This document shows positions 33,980 to 46,288 of a stretch of 64,000 nucleotides of DNA, piece after piece (position 1 is the stretch's first letter; each line of letters begins with the position of its first letter). Origin of the DNA: Beijerinckia mobilis (GTDB lineage Bacteria; Pseudomonadota; Alphaproteobacteria; Rhizobiales; Beijerinckiaceae). A program made the position numbers and the translations under genes. The notes beneath the pieces were generated by a model. The model worked only from the letters and a program-made list of their open reading frames with translations, was not told where the DNA came from and ran no database searches. Where the stretch lies: assembly GCF_000745425.1 (NCBI RefSeq), contig NZ_JQJH01000002.1, positions 359,803 through 423,802 of the forward strand. The letters run 5' to 3'.

Positions 33980-35535
33980 ACTGTCTTCTTTCTGCAGGCG
34001 CCCGCTCTGGCGGTCTTCTGCTTCTTCTCTCCCTCTCCGCCTGCGATCTCGCACCCGCCTATCAGCCCCCAGACCTGACATTACCCGAAAAATGGGAAGG
34101 CAAGGGCCCCTTCAAGGAGGCCCGACCGTCCGATACGGCTTTGCGTCCGGGCTGGTGGAAACTTTATCACGATCCGGTTCTCAACCAGATCGAAGAGCAG
34201 GCGACCGCCAGCAATGCCGATCTTCAGGCAGCTGCGGAACGCTTCGTTCAGGCGCGCGCCATGATGATGGGGGCGCAATCGCAATTGTTCCCGCAAGTCG
34301 GGCTCGGTTTCGGCGCTTCCAATAACAAAAGGTCAATCCATCGCCTGTTCAATGCGCCGACAGACCCGGTGCACGATTCCGACCAGACCTTCGCCGGTCT
34401 TGTGTCCTGGGAGCCGGACATCTGGTCGGCCATCCGCAATACGACGCGGGCGGAACTCAATTTCGCCGAACAGCGGGCGGCTGAATATGCTTCGGCGCAG
34501 CTGAGCCTCCAGGCACAGATCGCCTGGGATTATTTCGCCCTGCGCGGCCTCGACGCACAGGATGCGATCTATAAGCAATCGATCGCCTATTATGAGCAAT
34601 CACTCAAGATCATCAAGGAACGGCTCGAAGGTCTCGTTTCGCCGAAGCTCGATGTCGCGCGTGCCGAGAATCTGCTCTACGCTACCCAGGCCGAGGAACT
34701 CGACATTCAGGCGCAACGGCAGGTGATGGAACATGCCATTGCCATTCTCGCCAATACGGCGCCCTCTGCATTCCATATCGCGCCGGCCAATTCTTTGAGT
34801 TCGTCAATCCCCAAAATTCCGACGAGCGTTCCCTCCGAATTGTTGCAACGCCGGCCCGATATTGCAGCCGCGGAACGTAAGATGGCACGGGCTAACCGCA
34901 TCATCGGCGTGGCGCGAGCCGCCTTTTATCCGAATGTTTCCATCCGAGTCGATGGTGGCTTCACGGATAATGGACTTAATCTCTTCAAGGTTGCCAACAG
35001 CCTCTGGGCTTATGGCGCGGATGTGACCCTGCCGATCTTTGACGGTGGCCTGCGCCGTGCCGATCTGCAGCAGGCGCTGTCGACCTATCGCGAGACCACC
35101 GATACTTATCGCTCGACGGTGCTCAATGCCTTCCGTGAAGTTGAAGACGGATTGAGCCGGACCAATCGCATGAGCGCGGAGGTGAAGCGCCAGCACGCCG
35201 CCGTCGGCGCCGCGGCGCAAACCCAGACCATGACGATGGATCTTTACAAGGGCGGTCTGAACACCAGCCTTGATGTCATTACTGCGCAGGTGAATACGCT
35301 GACGGCCCGTATTCGGGAAGTCCAGATCCAGATGCGGTTGGTGCAAGCGTCGACGGAACTGATCCGCGCTCTCGGTGGCGGCTGGGACCGCAAGAGCATG
35401 CCCACCGAGCGGGAAATGCAGGCCTTCGGTCTGTTTCAGGTCGAAAATCTCGACAAGCCACCGCCAGCCGGAGGCATAGACGTCAAAACGGATGTCCAGG
35501 CCAATAGCGATCTGACACATCCAATCAAGCAATAG
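33976..35535 (+). CDS. RND efflux outer-membrane lipoprotein (NodT/OprM family)
   Basis: A 519-residue TolC-like channel overlapping the adaptor stop by four bases (ATGA). Signal peptide with lipobox LSAC, lipidated Cys23. Two copies of the outer-membrane efflux protein domain (about 60-265 and 285-475) with long coiled-coil helices. The conserved ELLQRRPDI and RAAFYPN motifs are present in the second repeat. Completes a self-contained tripartite pump. Confidence 0.94.
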   Translation: MNCLLSAGARSGGLLLLLSLSACDLAPAYQPPDLTLPEKWEGKGPFKEARPSDTALRPGWWKLYHDPVLNQIEEQATASNADLQAAAERFVQARAMMMGAQSQLFPQVGLGFGASNNKRSIHRLFNAPTDPVHDSDQTFAGLVSWEPDIWSAIRNTTRAELNFAEQRAAEYASAQLSLQAQIAWDYFALRGLDAQDAIYKQSIAYYEQSLKIIKERLEGLVSPKLDVARAENLLYATQAEELDIQAQRQVMEHAIAILANTAPSAFHIAPANSLSSSIPKIPTSVPSELLQRRPDIAAAERKMARANRIIGVARAAFYPNVSIRVDGGFTDNGLNLFKVANSLWAYGADVTLPIFDGGLRRADLQQALSTYRETTDTYRSTVLNAFREVEDGLSRTNRMSAEVKRQHAAVGAAAQTQTMTMDLYKGGLNTSLDVITAQVNTLTARIREVQIQMRLVQASTELIRALGGGWDRKSMPTEREMQAFGLFQVENLDKPPPAGGIDVKTDVQANSDLTHPIKQ

Positions 35536-35547
35536 AGAGACAAGAAC

Positions 35548-35582
35548 GTCGAACTGAAAAGGGTTGCCCTTTTCAGGTCGAC
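35548..35582 (+). terminator. Long hairpin after the efflux operon
   Basis: GTCGAACTGAAAAGGG (35548-35563) pairs with CCCTTTTCAGGTCGAC (35567-35582) with one mismatch and a TTG loop, 12 bases after the stop. No T run follows; it may protect the mRNA end or terminate poorly. Confidence 0.45.
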
Positions 35583-35626
35583 GCATTGCGATTCGATTGC
35601 TGTGAAAAGAGTTTGATTTTTTCTGA

Positions 35627-35659
35627 GTGAGGCGTTTCCGGATAGATCCGAAACATTTC
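35627..35659. repeat. Decayed gamma-module repeat
   Basis: GAGGCGTTTCCGGAT with ATCCGAAACATTTC; the outer stem has drifted. Confidence 0.5.
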
Positions 35660-35928
35660 TGAGAGGGGCGCTCCAAAACAGGGAGCATGGGCGGCCATTC
35701 ATCGAGCGCGACGTGCTGCCGTTGAAAGGCTCCCATCGAACAGATAATGGCCTTCGTCGAAGCTGCTGCCAGATCGAACAAAGGGCTCCGATACATTTCG
35801 TCTCATGAAGGACGATCAGCCGAATCCTATCCCCGGGTCTTGGAGGTCAGGTGATATCGTCCGTTTGGTATGGCGTCAGACATCGGCGTTGTTGCCTTGG
35901 CGGGTCTGGTTCTATCACCGCATGAAAT

Positions 35929-35955
35929 AAAAAAGCGGCCCCTTTCGGGGCCGCT
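35929..35955 (-). terminator. Strong minus-strand intrinsic terminator with no recognised upstream gene
   Basis: On the minus strand AGCGGCCCC-GAAA-GGGGCCGCT forms a 9-bp stem with a GNRA tetraloop followed by TTTTTT. Nothing recognised on the minus strand ends here. An upstream hairpin GATGAAAC-CTCGT-GTTTCATC lies at 35995-36015. Confidence 0.8.
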
Positions 35956-36130
35956 AGAAGTTTGCCATGCACCCTGCATAGCCAGCAATGAATGGATGAA
36001 ACACGAGGTTTCATCAAAAGGACAGGGTTCGAACGAGTCCGACTCCTACCGTCTAAAAAGGGCTACGTCATGAAATCCTGAGTCCAGCGAGTTTGGGGCG
36101 CAAGCTCTCCGGACAATCCCTTTTTATAAT
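35956..36130 (-). ncRNA. Candidate small RNA ending at the orphan terminator
   Basis: The minus strand upstream of the terminator contains a perfect 8-bp hairpin (35995-36015), a GAGTC-GACTC element and a palindromic GTTCGAAC (36027-36034). No protein family is recognised in it; one tiny frame ends in TAG just before the terminator. The start is not defined; the boundary at 36130 is a guess. Confidence 0.3.
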
Positions 36131-37062
36131 CTCTTGCTTGTCCCAGCCTTGCCTCTCGCCGAAAACGGGCGATCGTCGCTGGAACAATGAAACCATAATA
36201 TTTTCAGGACCTTTCCACCATTGTTCGCGGGCAGGAAGACCTTACAGAAACACTAGGATCATGCGTGCGTTCAAAAAGACCGTATCTCCGGAAAGGTCGT
36301 TAGACCTCATCGTTGAGTTCCCAGTAGCAATATCTTTCTCCACCCTTGAGGCGACCGGAACCTGAAAACCATTCCTCTCCCCAAGGATGCGGTTGGCACG
36401 GGAGCTACCGTCCGCTTTCGCATCGCAGCATCTCACGTAATATTGAACCAAACGCTTCGATATGCTGCAGGTTCCGTTGTGCCGCAAAAATGTGTGGCGA
36501 CGGTCCCTCTCTATATTCGCTGGCGTAATTGCCAATAGAGCTGCAACCGGAAGCTCAACAATTGGTTCCCCTTTCCCGAAAAGATCCCCCTCTTACGAAA
36601 AAAACTTTCACCAACAGAATTAAATTTAGAGAATGTGATTTAGCTTCAAAATCGACAGTGTAGATCCTCGCCTTGAAAGGCTCTTTTGAACTTTACTGAA
36701 ATAGAAAATGTTTTCATTTTCATGTCAGTCATTTATGCATTGCGCGATTTTCCCAATATTAGCCTATATTCGGAATTTGTGCATATCCCATTTGGGGTAC
36801 GGTGCGCCAAGCTTTTGAAAATGGCTCCTCCTTGGAGTCCTGCGGCAGGCAGGAAGGGATCCGGGTTATATGGAGGCGTTACGGGTGTGTTTGGCATTTC
36901 ACGCTCATTCGGACGCATTTTTCTCGGTAAGCAAGCGCTCAAGCCGGTTGGAAGACGGTGGTTTCTGCCTATTTTGGAGAGGCAGGTCCGTGGGGGGCAT
37001 GCGCTGATTGCGGTGCAGCAAATGGGTGGTGGATTCTTGATGGCGATGCTGCGGCGCGGGAT
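36131..37062. other. Long gene-free, relatively AT-rich stretch before thiD
   Basis: About 930 bases. Short open frames exist on both strands but none has a family match or convincing start. Bases 36590-36790 are AT-rich, with TATATT at 36765-36770 as a possible -10. No TPP-riboswitch consensus was seen upstream of thiD. Confidence 0.45.
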
Positions 37063-37911
37063 ATGAGTATTTCTTCCCCTTTCGAGTCGTTGCGAAGCGG
37101 CGCCATCCCCAATGTTCTAAGCATAGCGGGTTCGGACCCGAGCGGAGGCGCTGGAATCCAGGCCGATCTCAAAACCTTTGGGGCGCTTGGATGCCATGGG
37201 ATGGCGGTCCTGACCGCCCTCACCGTCCAGAATACGCAAGGTGTGCGCGGTTTTCATGTGCCGCCGCCTGATTTCGTAGCCGCGCAGATCGAGGCAATCT
37301 TCGATGATAGCCGCGTCGCAGCGGTCAAAATCGGCATGCTGGCGACGGCCGAGATCGCGCGCACCGTCGCCGATTGTCTCGCCCGGCATGCGCCACCCTT
37401 CATCATTCTCGATCCGGTTCTGGCGGCGACGAGCGGGGATTCGCTGTCGACGCCCGATCTGATCGCGGCGATCAAGGCTGATCTCCTGCCGATTGCCACC
37501 TTGGTCACACCCAACCTCGCTGAGGCGGCTCATCTCACGGGGCGGCCGGTCGCTACGAATCAGCAGGAGATGCAGGCATTAGGTGAAGCGCTTCTGGCAG
37601 AAGGGGCCCGTGCGGTTCTGATCAAGGGAGGACATTGCGAGGGACCTGTCGCGCAGGATCTGCTTTGCACCCCGACAGGGAAAGAGATTTTCTCTGCCCC
37701 GAGAATCGCCACGCGCAACACTCATGGAACGGGATGCACCCTTGCCTCGGCGATCGCCGCTTATCTGGCGCATGGTCTTACGCTGAGGGAGGCGATCGCC
37801 AGCGCAAAAGCCTATTTGACAAATGCGTTGATGGCGGCGGACCATCTTGACGTCGGTCATGGTCATGGCCCCCTCCATCATTTTCAAGCTTTCTGGCCGC
37901 GACGACCATGA
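37063..37911 (+). CDS. thiD: Hydroxymethylpyrimidine/phosphomethylpyrimidine kinase
   Basis: A 282-residue ribokinase-fold enzyme that phosphorylates HMP and HMP-P for thiamine synthesis. Conserved blocks: [20 protein letters not shown] near the N-terminus, [20 protein letters not shown], and the catalytic NTHGTGCTL anion hole. The start at 37063 is set by homology; its ribosome site is poor. The His-rich end ([10 protein letters not shown]) is usual for ThiD. It stands alone here, which fits salvage or a dispersed pathway. Confidence 0.94.
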   Translation: MSISSPFESLRSGAIPNVLSIAGSDPSGGAGIQADLKTFGALGCHGMAVLTALTVQNTQGVRGFHVPPPDFVAAQIEAIFDDSRVAAVKIGMLATAEIARTVADCLARHAPPFIILDPVLAATSGDSLSTPDLIAAIKADLLPIATLVTPNLAEAAHLTGRPVATNQQEMQALGEALLAEGARAVLIKGGHCEGPVAQDLLCTPTGKEIFSAPRIATRNTHGTGCTLASAIAAYLAHGLTLREAIASAKAYLTNALMAADHLDVGHGHGPLHHFQAFWPRRP

Positions 37912-38043
37912 AGAGGGGCATTTCGTCCCCACCAAGGTCTTGCTTGGCTGGTCAGACCGGGGCGAGGCGACGAATCCGGACCGTCCGGTCGACCCGAAGT
38001 GAACTGCTCATTGCGGCTCGTCCCGTTCTTGCCAGGCGACAAG

Positions 38044-38754
38044 TCAGAGGCGCCTCAAGCGCCCTATGTCCTGTTCTAACAGGGGAATTTCATGCTGGGT
38101 GACGCGGCGTAAGGCGTCGTTGTCGCCATTCTGTTCATAATCGCGATAGATGGTGAGAAGCTGTGCCATGGCGTCGAGTTGGGTCGCCACATAGAGACGG
38201 TCAAAGGCTGTCCCGCGCCGGGCCGCGAGGCGTTTGAGATCTTCGATCTGATTCGGCAGCAGCGCTATAGCGGTCGGATATCGGGCCATGGGTTGGGCGC
38301 CGGGTGCGCCGCCGGTCAACACATTGCCGACGATATTGCCTGCGGCATCGATCGGCACCATGACCATATTGCCGACAGGGGCGAGCGGATTGGCCGGCTG
38401 TGGCGCGGCCACCGAACGTCCAGTCATCAGCCCTGCGGTCGGCGTACCTGCATTGAGGAAGGCCGTCATTGAATTGGCGGCTATCATCTGCCGCATGGCT
38501 ATCGTATGTGCTGCCTGCCGCAGATTGCGATTGTGCGATTTCCGCAAGGCCATTCGGCTGGCCTCATCGAGGAATTGCGCGGTCGGCAAAGCCGTATTGA
38601 TGAATTGCGCGGTCTGAGGAGATAGATTGCCCAGGTCGTAATAGGCGGATGCGGGCATGGCGATTGTCTGTGCTGCAGCCGGAAGTCCGACGAGCAGAAG
38701 ACTTGCGGTGATGCTGGCGGCAAGAGTTGCATGCCGGGTCGAAGGATTCCGCAT
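38044..38754 (-). CDS. Secreted DUF4142-domain protein
   Basis: A 236-residue protein; GGGGAGG precedes the ATG. Signal peptide (LAASITASLLLVGLPAAAQ). The mature region is helical and fits the DUF4142 pattern: an early FLDEASRMALRKS segment, then after a Pro/Ala/Gly-rich insertion AFDRLYVATQLDAMAQLLTIYRDY and a final ALRRVTQHEIPLLEQDIGRL. Function unknown; the fold is ferritin-like. The insertion of about 60 residues in the middle (TPTAGLMTG to ARYPTAIALL) is longer than usual. Convergent with thiD. Confidence 0.78.
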   Translation of the reverse strand: MRNPSTRHATLAASITASLLLVGLPAAAQTIAMPASAYYDLGNLSPQTAQFINTALPTAQFLDEASRMALRKSHNRNLRQAAHTIAMRQMIAANSMTAFLNAGTPTAGLMTGRSVAAPQPANPLAPVGNMVMVPIDAAGNIVGNVLTGGAPGAQPMARYPTAIALLPNQIEDLKRLAARRGTAFDRLYVATQLDAMAQLLTIYRDYEQNGDNDALRRVTQHEIPLLEQDIGRLRRL

Positions 38755-39055
38755 GATGACCTCCCCTGTGCTTTTGCTTTATCCACTTTATGGATCATAT
38801 CCTGCCGCCGATCGCGGCAGGTTCGCGCGTTTTTCTCTTCGGAAAAATACGCGGGCCACCGGGGCCGGCCTCACTGCCCGCTCACTCCCTCGCTTTCGTG
38901 ACGGGAAGCAACAGATGGAAATTTCAGGTGTTTTTCCAGGCCACGCCAGAAGACTGACGGCGAACGGAAGAGTGCCGCTTTGGTTCCTCCTCCGTTAGGA
39001 GGGCCATACGGCGGGAGCGTATTTCACGACATGTGTGCGGGAACCGGCAGAGTCT
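38755..39055. other. Gene-free stretch
   Basis: 300 bases between the DUF4142 gene and the end of the next minus-strand gene; nothing recognised beyond the expected promoter. Confidence 0.4.
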
Positions 39056-40096
39056 TCAGTTTGCGGCACTCGGCGATGGCACGGCGGCGCCGGATTCAGG
39101 AGCGCCGGGAATGGAAGCGCCAGGCATGGCGGCGGCCTTGGCGGCTTTGGCAGCCGCCTGTGCGGCGGCGGCTCGGCGTCGCTCGGCGTCTTCCTTTTCG
39201 ATCTGCTTTTTCAATTCGGGGTCTGATTCGACTCTTTCGGCCCATTGCGTCTGGAGCAGCATGGCGCGCGCCTCGGTCATCCGCAGTGCGCAGAAACCAT
39301 GTACCTCTTCCTGGGCATAGTTCCGGCAGACCATTTCACGGCGGGAGGAGAATCCCGCCTGATCACCGGCAATGTCCTTGATGGCGGTTTTATTCTTGCC
39401 GGCAGTTGAAAGCAGGGCGCGGAAATTGGCGCGCATATTGGATTCGGTCCGTCCGCGGATATGTTCCCAGGAACGGGCCTCTTTTTCACTGATCGTGCTT
39501 GCTGCCGGGCCCCAGAGGCCAGTGGGGTCGATTCGACAATCCGCCGCGGCAAAATCGCAAGTGGCTGGCTCGCGCGAGATGAGAACCGCGCCGTTCAGAA
39601 CGTCGAAATGAAACGGGCAGGCGGCAATATCCGCTTGATAGCGTGTGAGTCCCAGTGGCCGACCGTCGGTGTGGAGAAGCATCGGTTCATTGGCGATTAC
39701 CGAAACGCGGCAGGGCTCGCGGGTTTCGGAAATCTGTTCCCCTTCGAGAATGAGCGTCGTGATTTCGAGCGTCTTGTCGGGTCCGAGCTTGAAGGAGAGA
39801 TGGCCGCTGCCGCCATAGCGGGTGAGATCGCGGTCGAGGAGGCTTTCGTCGGAAGGAGCCTTGAGACCAAGCGGGCGCGGCTTGAATTTCGTGCGCCCTG
39901 GCATGGGGTTGGCCGAGGGATTGACCGAGGCGCTCTTTTTACTTTCCGCAGGCGGCGCGGCATGCAAGGCTCCGGGCAGCATGAGCTGCGCGCTGGCTGG
40001 CGACACAAAAGCCGTGGGTGATGAAGCCAATGCCAATAGGGCGGAAAGGCACCGAATGATGGCGGCGGCGCCCTTACCCTCATTCTTGAAGCCCAT
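39056..40096 (-). CDS. Secreted conserved hypothetical protein
   Basis: A 346-residue protein. The start at 40096 is chosen because it opens a signal peptide (AAAIIRCLSALLALASSPTAFVSPASAQ read in two parts, cleavage after ASAQ); an upstream in-frame ATG at 40231 adds a non-conserved stretch, and no strong ribosome site marks either. The central part (about 90-215) is beta-rich with six Cys-containing turns, e.g. EPCRVSV, AACPFHF and ATCDFAAADCR. The C-terminal helical part holds SRREMVCRNYAQEEVHGFCALR, resembling the LprI-like/DUF1311 spacing, and ends in a charged helix and an Ala/Pro tail. Function unknown. It lies divergent from dnaK. Confidence 0.65.
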   Translation of the reverse strand: MGFKNEGKGAAAIIRCLSALLALASSPTAFVSPASAQLMLPGALHAAPPAESKKSASVNPSANPMPGRTKFKPRPLGLKAPSDESLLDRDLTRYGGSGHLSFKLGPDKTLEITTLILEGEQISETREPCRVSVIANEPMLLHTDGRPLGLTRYQADIAACPFHFDVLNGAVLISREPATCDFAAADCRIDPTGLWGPAASTISEKEARSWEHIRGRTESNMRANFRALLSTAGKNKTAIKDIAGDQAGFSSRREMVCRNYAQEEVHGFCALRMTEARAMLLQTQWAERVESDPELKKQIEKEDAERRRAAAAQAAAKAAKAAAMPGASIPGAPESGAAVPSPSAAN

Positions 40097-40739
40097 AATA
40101 CTGAAGCCAGCATTCTTGCCGGAGAGCGCCGGAATTCCGCGCCCAGCGGCGGTACCCCCTTGATTCCGGTCCGGCCTGCCGGGGGAAGAGGCGATGGGGC
40201 TCCGCTTTGCAGGCTCTTTTAGTCCGGACATGAATGCCACTTTGAAATCGATGCGCTCGCGTTTCACGATCAGGGTCGCAATGCTCTGTTGGAAGAGCTT
40301 GTTGAACGGCAAAATCTTCCCGGGAAATTCCGTCAAACAATGATCGCCGACCGCGTAAGCATATTCATGCCGCAGCCGGAAAGAAAGTAAAAGCGGCGCC
40401 AAGCCCGTGGCACTTGATGAGTGCTTCTTTTGGTTGATTTATACGCGCTTAAGTAGATTGTTCCGCTAAAATTGTCGCGCTTTGGTTGTTCGCGGAGGCG
40501 GCGATTGCGGCTGGCTGGCACCCGCCGAAAGATTTTGCCATTTTGCGCGTGAATGGCAGCGCTTGGCGGTCCCCGGCGTCTTGCACGGTCCGAAGGTCGG
40601 ATTATATACGGCTCATCTTGCGTTGCTGCGCGGCGATAATATTTTCAGCACCATCGGGGACCGGGCGGCTCCTCCGTCCGCCCAGAAACCGGATCGCTTC
40701 GGGGTCTGGTGGTCTTGCGAATCGAAAGGAAGCACACTC
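40097..40739. other. dnaK upstream region
   Basis: 643 bases between the divergent secreted-protein gene and dnaK. Only a candidate dnaK promoter at 40580-40608 is called; the in-frame upstream extension of dnaK has no family match. Confidence 0.5.
40580..40608 (+). promoter_or_regulatory. Candidate dnaK promoter
   Basis: CTTGCAC (40580-40586), a 16-base spacer, then TATATA (40603-40608). The CTTG at -35 is shared by sigma-70 and the alphaproteobacterial sigma-32 consensus, so heat-shock control is possible. The leader would be about 125 bases. Confidence 0.4.
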
Positions 40740-42638
<1,899 letters not shown>

Positions 42639-42705
42639 TCCTTCCCGCGTCGGATCCCATGGTGGCGGTGGGGCGGCGATGGATGGTACGTCCTGAATGA
42701 GCTAG

Positions 42706-42736
42706 GCCCGGCGGTTCTTCGGAACAGCCGGGCTTT
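42706..42736 (+). terminator. Intrinsic terminator after dnaK
   Basis: GCCCGGC-GGTTC-TTCG-GAACA-GCCGGGC forms a long stem (one internal mismatch) capped by TTCG and followed by TTT, 68 bases after the stop. Confidence 0.75.
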
Positions 42737-42889
42737 GCGCGAGCGGGTCTCCCCGGTTCCTGCAGGAAGTCGGCAGGCGCGGTTTATTTCTTGCTTGCTT
42801 CTGGCTTGGCGATGCGCGTGCGAAAAGAGAGCTGGAGCTTCGATTTCAGGTTCGTCTTGCGCTCTTTATGCCGGCCATGACCTTGGCTT

Positions 42890-42990
42890 TGGAGCCATTT
42901 TCAAGAATGTTGAATCGCTTCGCGATGCCATCGTTTTGAAAATGCTCCAATTTATTAGTAGAGAGTTTCTGGCTCTATCCGAAATGCTCC
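42890..42990. repeat. Dispersed palindromic repeat, beta plus decayed gamma
   Basis: Beta: GGAGCCATTTTCAA (42891) to TTGAAAATGCTCC (42948) with inner TGAATCGCTTCGCGAT. Gamma remnant at 42961-42990 (GAGAGTTTCTGG to CCGAAATGCTCC). It separates dnaK from dnaJ. Confidence 0.75.
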
Positions 42991-43124
42991 AGGCTCCGGT
43001 TTCCGGACGCCCTGTTCATTCTCCCTGCCGCGGGGAGGTTTCACGGGCGCCGATTTTGTAAACCCTGATTTTCGATGTATTGAACGAGCCCGTACGGGGC
43101 TTGAGGATTTGGAACGCGAACGAC

Positions 43125-44243
43125 ATGGCGAAACGCGATTTTTACGAAGTGCTGGGCGTTTCCAAAACCTGTACGGAAGCCGAAATGAAGGTGGCGTTCC
43201 GTAAAGCCGCGATGCAATGGCATCCGGACCGCAATCCTGGCAATATGGAAGCGGAAGTCCAGTTCAAGGAAATCAACGAAGCCTATCAGACATTGTCCGA
43301 CGGCCAGAAACGCGCGGCCTATGACCGTTATGGCCATGCCGCCTTCGAACAGGGCGGCGGTGGCAACGATGGTTTCGCTTCCTCCATGGCGGATATATTC
43401 GACGATCTGTTCGGCGACGTGATGGGCCGCCGTGGCAATCGCAATGGGCCGGCGCGGGGCTCGGATCTCCGCTACAATATGGAAATTTCGCTCGAGGAAG
43501 CCTTTACGGGCAAGCTCGCCAGCCTGACGCTGCCGGCGTCTGTGACCTGCGAGGCCTGCGACGGCACGGGTGCCAAATCGGGGGCCAAGCCGCGCGTCTG
43601 CCCGACCTGTGGCGGTCATGGACGGGTCCGCGCGCAGCAGGGCTTTTTCGCCATCGAGCGGACCTGCCCGCAATGTCACGGGCGCGGCGAGATGATCGAT
43701 GATCCCTGCCAGGCCTGCGGAGGCAGCGGCCGCGTCACGAAGGAGCGGACGCTTTCCGTCAATATTCCGGCCGGTGTCGAGGATGGAACCCGCATCCGGC
43801 TTTCCGGCGAGGGCGAGGCGGGCAGCCGTGGTGGTCCCGCAGGCGATCTCTATATTTTCGTCTCGACGAAACCGCATCCCTTCTTCCAGCGGGATGGGGC
43901 TGATCTCTTCTGCCGTGTGCCGATCTCCATGGTTCAGGCGGCGCTCGGCGGTGAAGTCTCCGTCCATACGATTGATGGTAGCGAGGCCAAGGTCAAGATC
44001 ACTGAGGGGACGCAATCGGGACGCCAGTTCAAGCTGAAGAACAAGGGCATGCCGGTTTTGCGCTCGCGCGAGGTCGGCGATCTCTATATTCAGGCGACGG
44101 TCGAGACGCCGCAGAATCTGACCAAGCGGCAGCGGGAACTGTTGATGGAATTCGATGCCGAATCCTCTAACAAGACCCATCCCGAATCGTCCGGATTCTT
44201 CGCGAGGATGAAGGACTTTTTCGAAAATCTCAGCGGGCAATAG
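43125..44243 (+). CDS. dnaJ: Chaperone DnaJ (Hsp40)
   Basis: A 372-residue type-I Hsp40, starting [13 protein letters not shown] domain with HPD (residues 33-35), a Gly-rich linker (FEQGGGGND), four CxxCxGxG zinc repeats ([32 protein letters not shown]), then the two beta-sandwich substrate-binding domains. Stimulates DnaK ATPase and presents substrates. It follows dnaK after 486 bases containing a terminator and a repeat. Confidence 0.97.
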   Translation: MAKRDFYEVLGVSKTCTEAEMKVAFRKAAMQWHPDRNPGNMEAEVQFKEINEAYQTLSDGQKRAAYDRYGHAAFEQGGGGNDGFASSMADIFDDLFGDVMGRRGNRNGPARGSDLRYNMEISLEEAFTGKLASLTLPASVTCEACDGTGAKSGAKPRVCPTCGGHGRVRAQQGFFAIERTCPQCHGRGEMIDDPCQACGGSGRVTKERTLSVNIPAGVEDGTRIRLSGEGEAGSRGGPAGDLYIFVSTKPHPFFQRDGADLFCRVPISMVQAALGGEVSVHTIDGSEAKVKITEGTQSGRQFKLKNKGMPVLRSREVGDLYIQATVETPQNLTKRQRELLMEFDAESSNKTHPESSGFFARMKDFFENLSGQ

Positions 44244-44508
44244 AGCGTCGCGCGATCGAGGGGGGCGGCAAGCGCGGGCCCCCGTCTTGTAAGCACATCC
44301 AATCATTTTGAAAAAATAGTCTTTTTTCACCGGCATGATGCGAAGGAATTCCTCCGGGCATCCCCGGTTTGGCGGCTGCGCGGCGAATGAACGAAGCGCT
44401 GGTCATAAATCTGTTGAAATCAGCCCTTCAGCACCGTTAAGAGAAGGATAGGCTTCTCGATCGTCCTGCATTCATTCGCAATTCGCGTCTTGAAAGCGGG
44501 GTGCGGGA

Positions 44509-45453
44509 ATGGCGATGCATGTGAAGGCGGGAAGCGATTCTTTGGCTAGTCAAACCCTGCGCAGTCGTAATAATGGCCGAGACGCGGAACCGACTGTAAC
44601 GCTCGAACAGCGATTGTCGGATGAGGCGCGTTTTTTCAAATCCTGGCTCGACAATCCGCTTGTGACCGGGGCTGTGTCGCCTTCAGGCCGGGCGCTTGCG
44701 CGGATGATGGCGCGTTACGTGGATCTCTCCGTGCCGGGCCCCATCGTCGAACTCGGTCCGGGCACCGGGCCGATTACCGAGGCATTGCTGCAGCATGGCG
44801 TCGCCCCGGAGCGGCTGATTCTCATCGAATTCGATCCGGACTTCTGCAAATTGCTGAAGCGGCGTTTTCCCGCGGTACGCGTGGTGCAGGGCGACGCTTA
44901 CCACTTGCGGCAGACACTGGATCATCCGACCCTTGCGAATATCCTCAAGGTGCCGGCGGCCTGCGTCGTCTCCAGCCTGCCGCTTCTGAACAAGCCGGAA
45001 GAGCAGCGATTGAGCCTGCTCGAAGAAGCTTTCTCCTGCATGGGGCCGCAGGGTTCCTTTATCCAGTTCACCTATGGCCTGATGTCTCCGGTGCCGCGCA
45101 ATCGTGTGACCGGCCGTTTCACCGCAACGCCATCCCCTTCCGTCTGGTTCAACCTGCCTCCCGCGCGCGTCTGGGTTTATCGCCGCTTTGCCGGGAGTTC
45201 CCAGCGTCCGGCAAAGATCCATGATCTCCTGGGCAGACTGCGCTCGGGCAAGGCCAAGGTCCAGCGTGATTTCAAACGGGAATTCGAAGCCGCCAGGGAG
45301 TGGTTGAATTTTGCCGGAAGGTTCAAGGTCGGACGGTTGAAGCCGGTCTCTCCCCATACCGCCCAGCAGCCCGCTTATGCCAAGCAGGAGATCAAACGAT
45401 TGGGCGGCACACGCCATGCGGACGTCTGCTTCGATCGTGGCCGGCGTCCATGA
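44509..45453 (+). CDS. PmtA-like SAM-dependent methyltransferase (candidate phosphatidylethanolamine N-methyltransferase)
   Basis: A 314-residue soluble class-I methyltransferase. The SAM motif I is VELGPGTG near residue 82, with the acidic residue of motif II in LIEFDPDF and motif IV-like [28 protein letters not shown] before motif I and [13 protein letters not shown] after it are hallmarks of the alphaproteobacterial PmtA/phospholipid methyltransferase group, which is frequently coded beside dnaJ. It would make phosphatidylcholine by triple methylation. The C-terminal 80 residues are basic and longer than usual. Its stop overlaps pyrF by four bases. Related rRNA-methyltransferase-like paralogs exist, so the substrate is inferred. 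Confidence 0.75.
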   Translation: MAMHVKAGSDSLASQTLRSRNNGRDAEPTVTLEQRLSDEARFFKSWLDNPLVTGAVSPSGRALARMMARYVDLSVPGPIVELGPGTGPITEALLQHGVAPERLILIEFDPDFCKLLKRRFPAVRVVQGDAYHLRQTLDHPTLANILKVPAACVVSSLPLLNKPEEQRLSLLEEAFSCMGPQGSFIQFTYGLMSPVPRNRVTGRFTATPSPSVWFNLPPARVWVYRRFAGSSQRPAKIHDLLGRLRSGKAKVQRDFKREFEAAREWLNFAGRFKVGRLKPVSPHTAQQPAYAKQEIKRLGGTRHADVCFDRGRRP

Positions 45454-46196
45454 TGCAGCCATCCCTTCCGAGCTCTTCTGTCGCGCCATCCTTACGTGAC
45501 AGGCTCATCGTCGCTCTTGATGTCACCAGCCCGGCCGACGCGCAGGCCCTGGTAAAACGGCTTGGCGACAGCGTTTCCTTCTACAAGATCGGTATGGAAC
45601 TCGCCTATGGCGGTGGCCTGGATTTCGCCCGCGAATTGATCGATGCGGGCAAAAAGGTCTTTCTCGATCTCAAACTGCATGACATCCCCAATACTGTCAC
45701 GAAAGCCGTCGCTCAGATCGAAAAATTCGGAGCGGATTTTCTGACGGTTCATGCCTATCCGCAGACGCTGGCCGCAGCGCGTCTCGGCGCGCCGCAGGGT
45801 TCGCGCCTGAAAATTCTCGGCGTCAGCGTGCTGACCTCTTATGACGATGCCGATCTCGCGGCGGCGGGTTATGGTTGCGGTGTTGCCGAACTCGTCGCGC
45901 GCCGGGCCGTCCAGACGCGCGATGCGGGCATCGATGGCTTGGTTCTTTCGGCTGCGGAGGCGGCGGCAGTGCGCGCCCGTCTCGGGCCGGAGCTGATCCT
46001 CGTCACGCCGGGAATCAGGCCACAGGGGGTGGATACCGGTGATCAGAAGCGTGTGGCGACGCCGGCGCTCGCCATTGCGGCAGGCGCCGATCATCTCGTT
46101 GTCGGCAGGCCGGTGACGCAGGCCGAGGATCCTGTGCGGGCGGCTGAGGCTATCCTTGCGGAAATTGCTGCGTTACCAGGGCTAGGGCAGGGATAA
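45450..46196 (+). CDS. pyrF: Orotidine 5'-phosphate decarboxylase
   Basis: A 248-residue TIM-barrel enzyme that converts OMP to UMP. The catalytic Lys-Asp array is in [12 protein letters not shown], and the phosphate-binding end reads TPGIRP and VVGRPVTQA. The ATG at 45450 overlaps the preceding stop (ATGA), so translation is likely coupled. Confidence 0.96.
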   Translation: MMQPSLPSSSVAPSLRDRLIVALDVTSPADAQALVKRLGDSVSFYKIGMELAYGGGLDFARELIDAGKKVFLDLKLHDIPNTVTKAVAQIEKFGADFLTVHAYPQTLAAARLGAPQGSRLKILGVSVLTSYDDADLAAAGYGCGVAELVARRAVQTRDAGIDGLVLSAAEAAAVRARLGPELILVTPGIRPQGVDTGDQKRVATPALAIAAGADHLVVGRPVTQAEDPVRAAEAILAEIAALPGLGQG

Positions 46197-46288
46197 AGAC
46201 GGCGCTCCCCTGATCGAGTCATGCGGATGATCACAATGCGCTGCCGATCGACGCTGCCGCTGTTCAATCATGCCCCAAGGAGATTTGC

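Noticed and set aside
36021..36040. T-arm-like GGTTCGAAC suggesting a tRNA or tmRNA piece
   Set aside because: No acceptor stem, anticodon arm or CCA can be built on either strand, and no tag-peptide frame was found.
36600..37062. Possible TPP riboswitch upstream of thiD
   Set aside because: The conserved CTGAGA and ACCTGATC-type blocks are absent.
36686..37066. Open frame of 126 codons overlapping the thiD start
   Set aside because: Begins at TTG without a ribosome site, has no recognisable domain, and overlaps only the first codon of thiD by chance ATGA.
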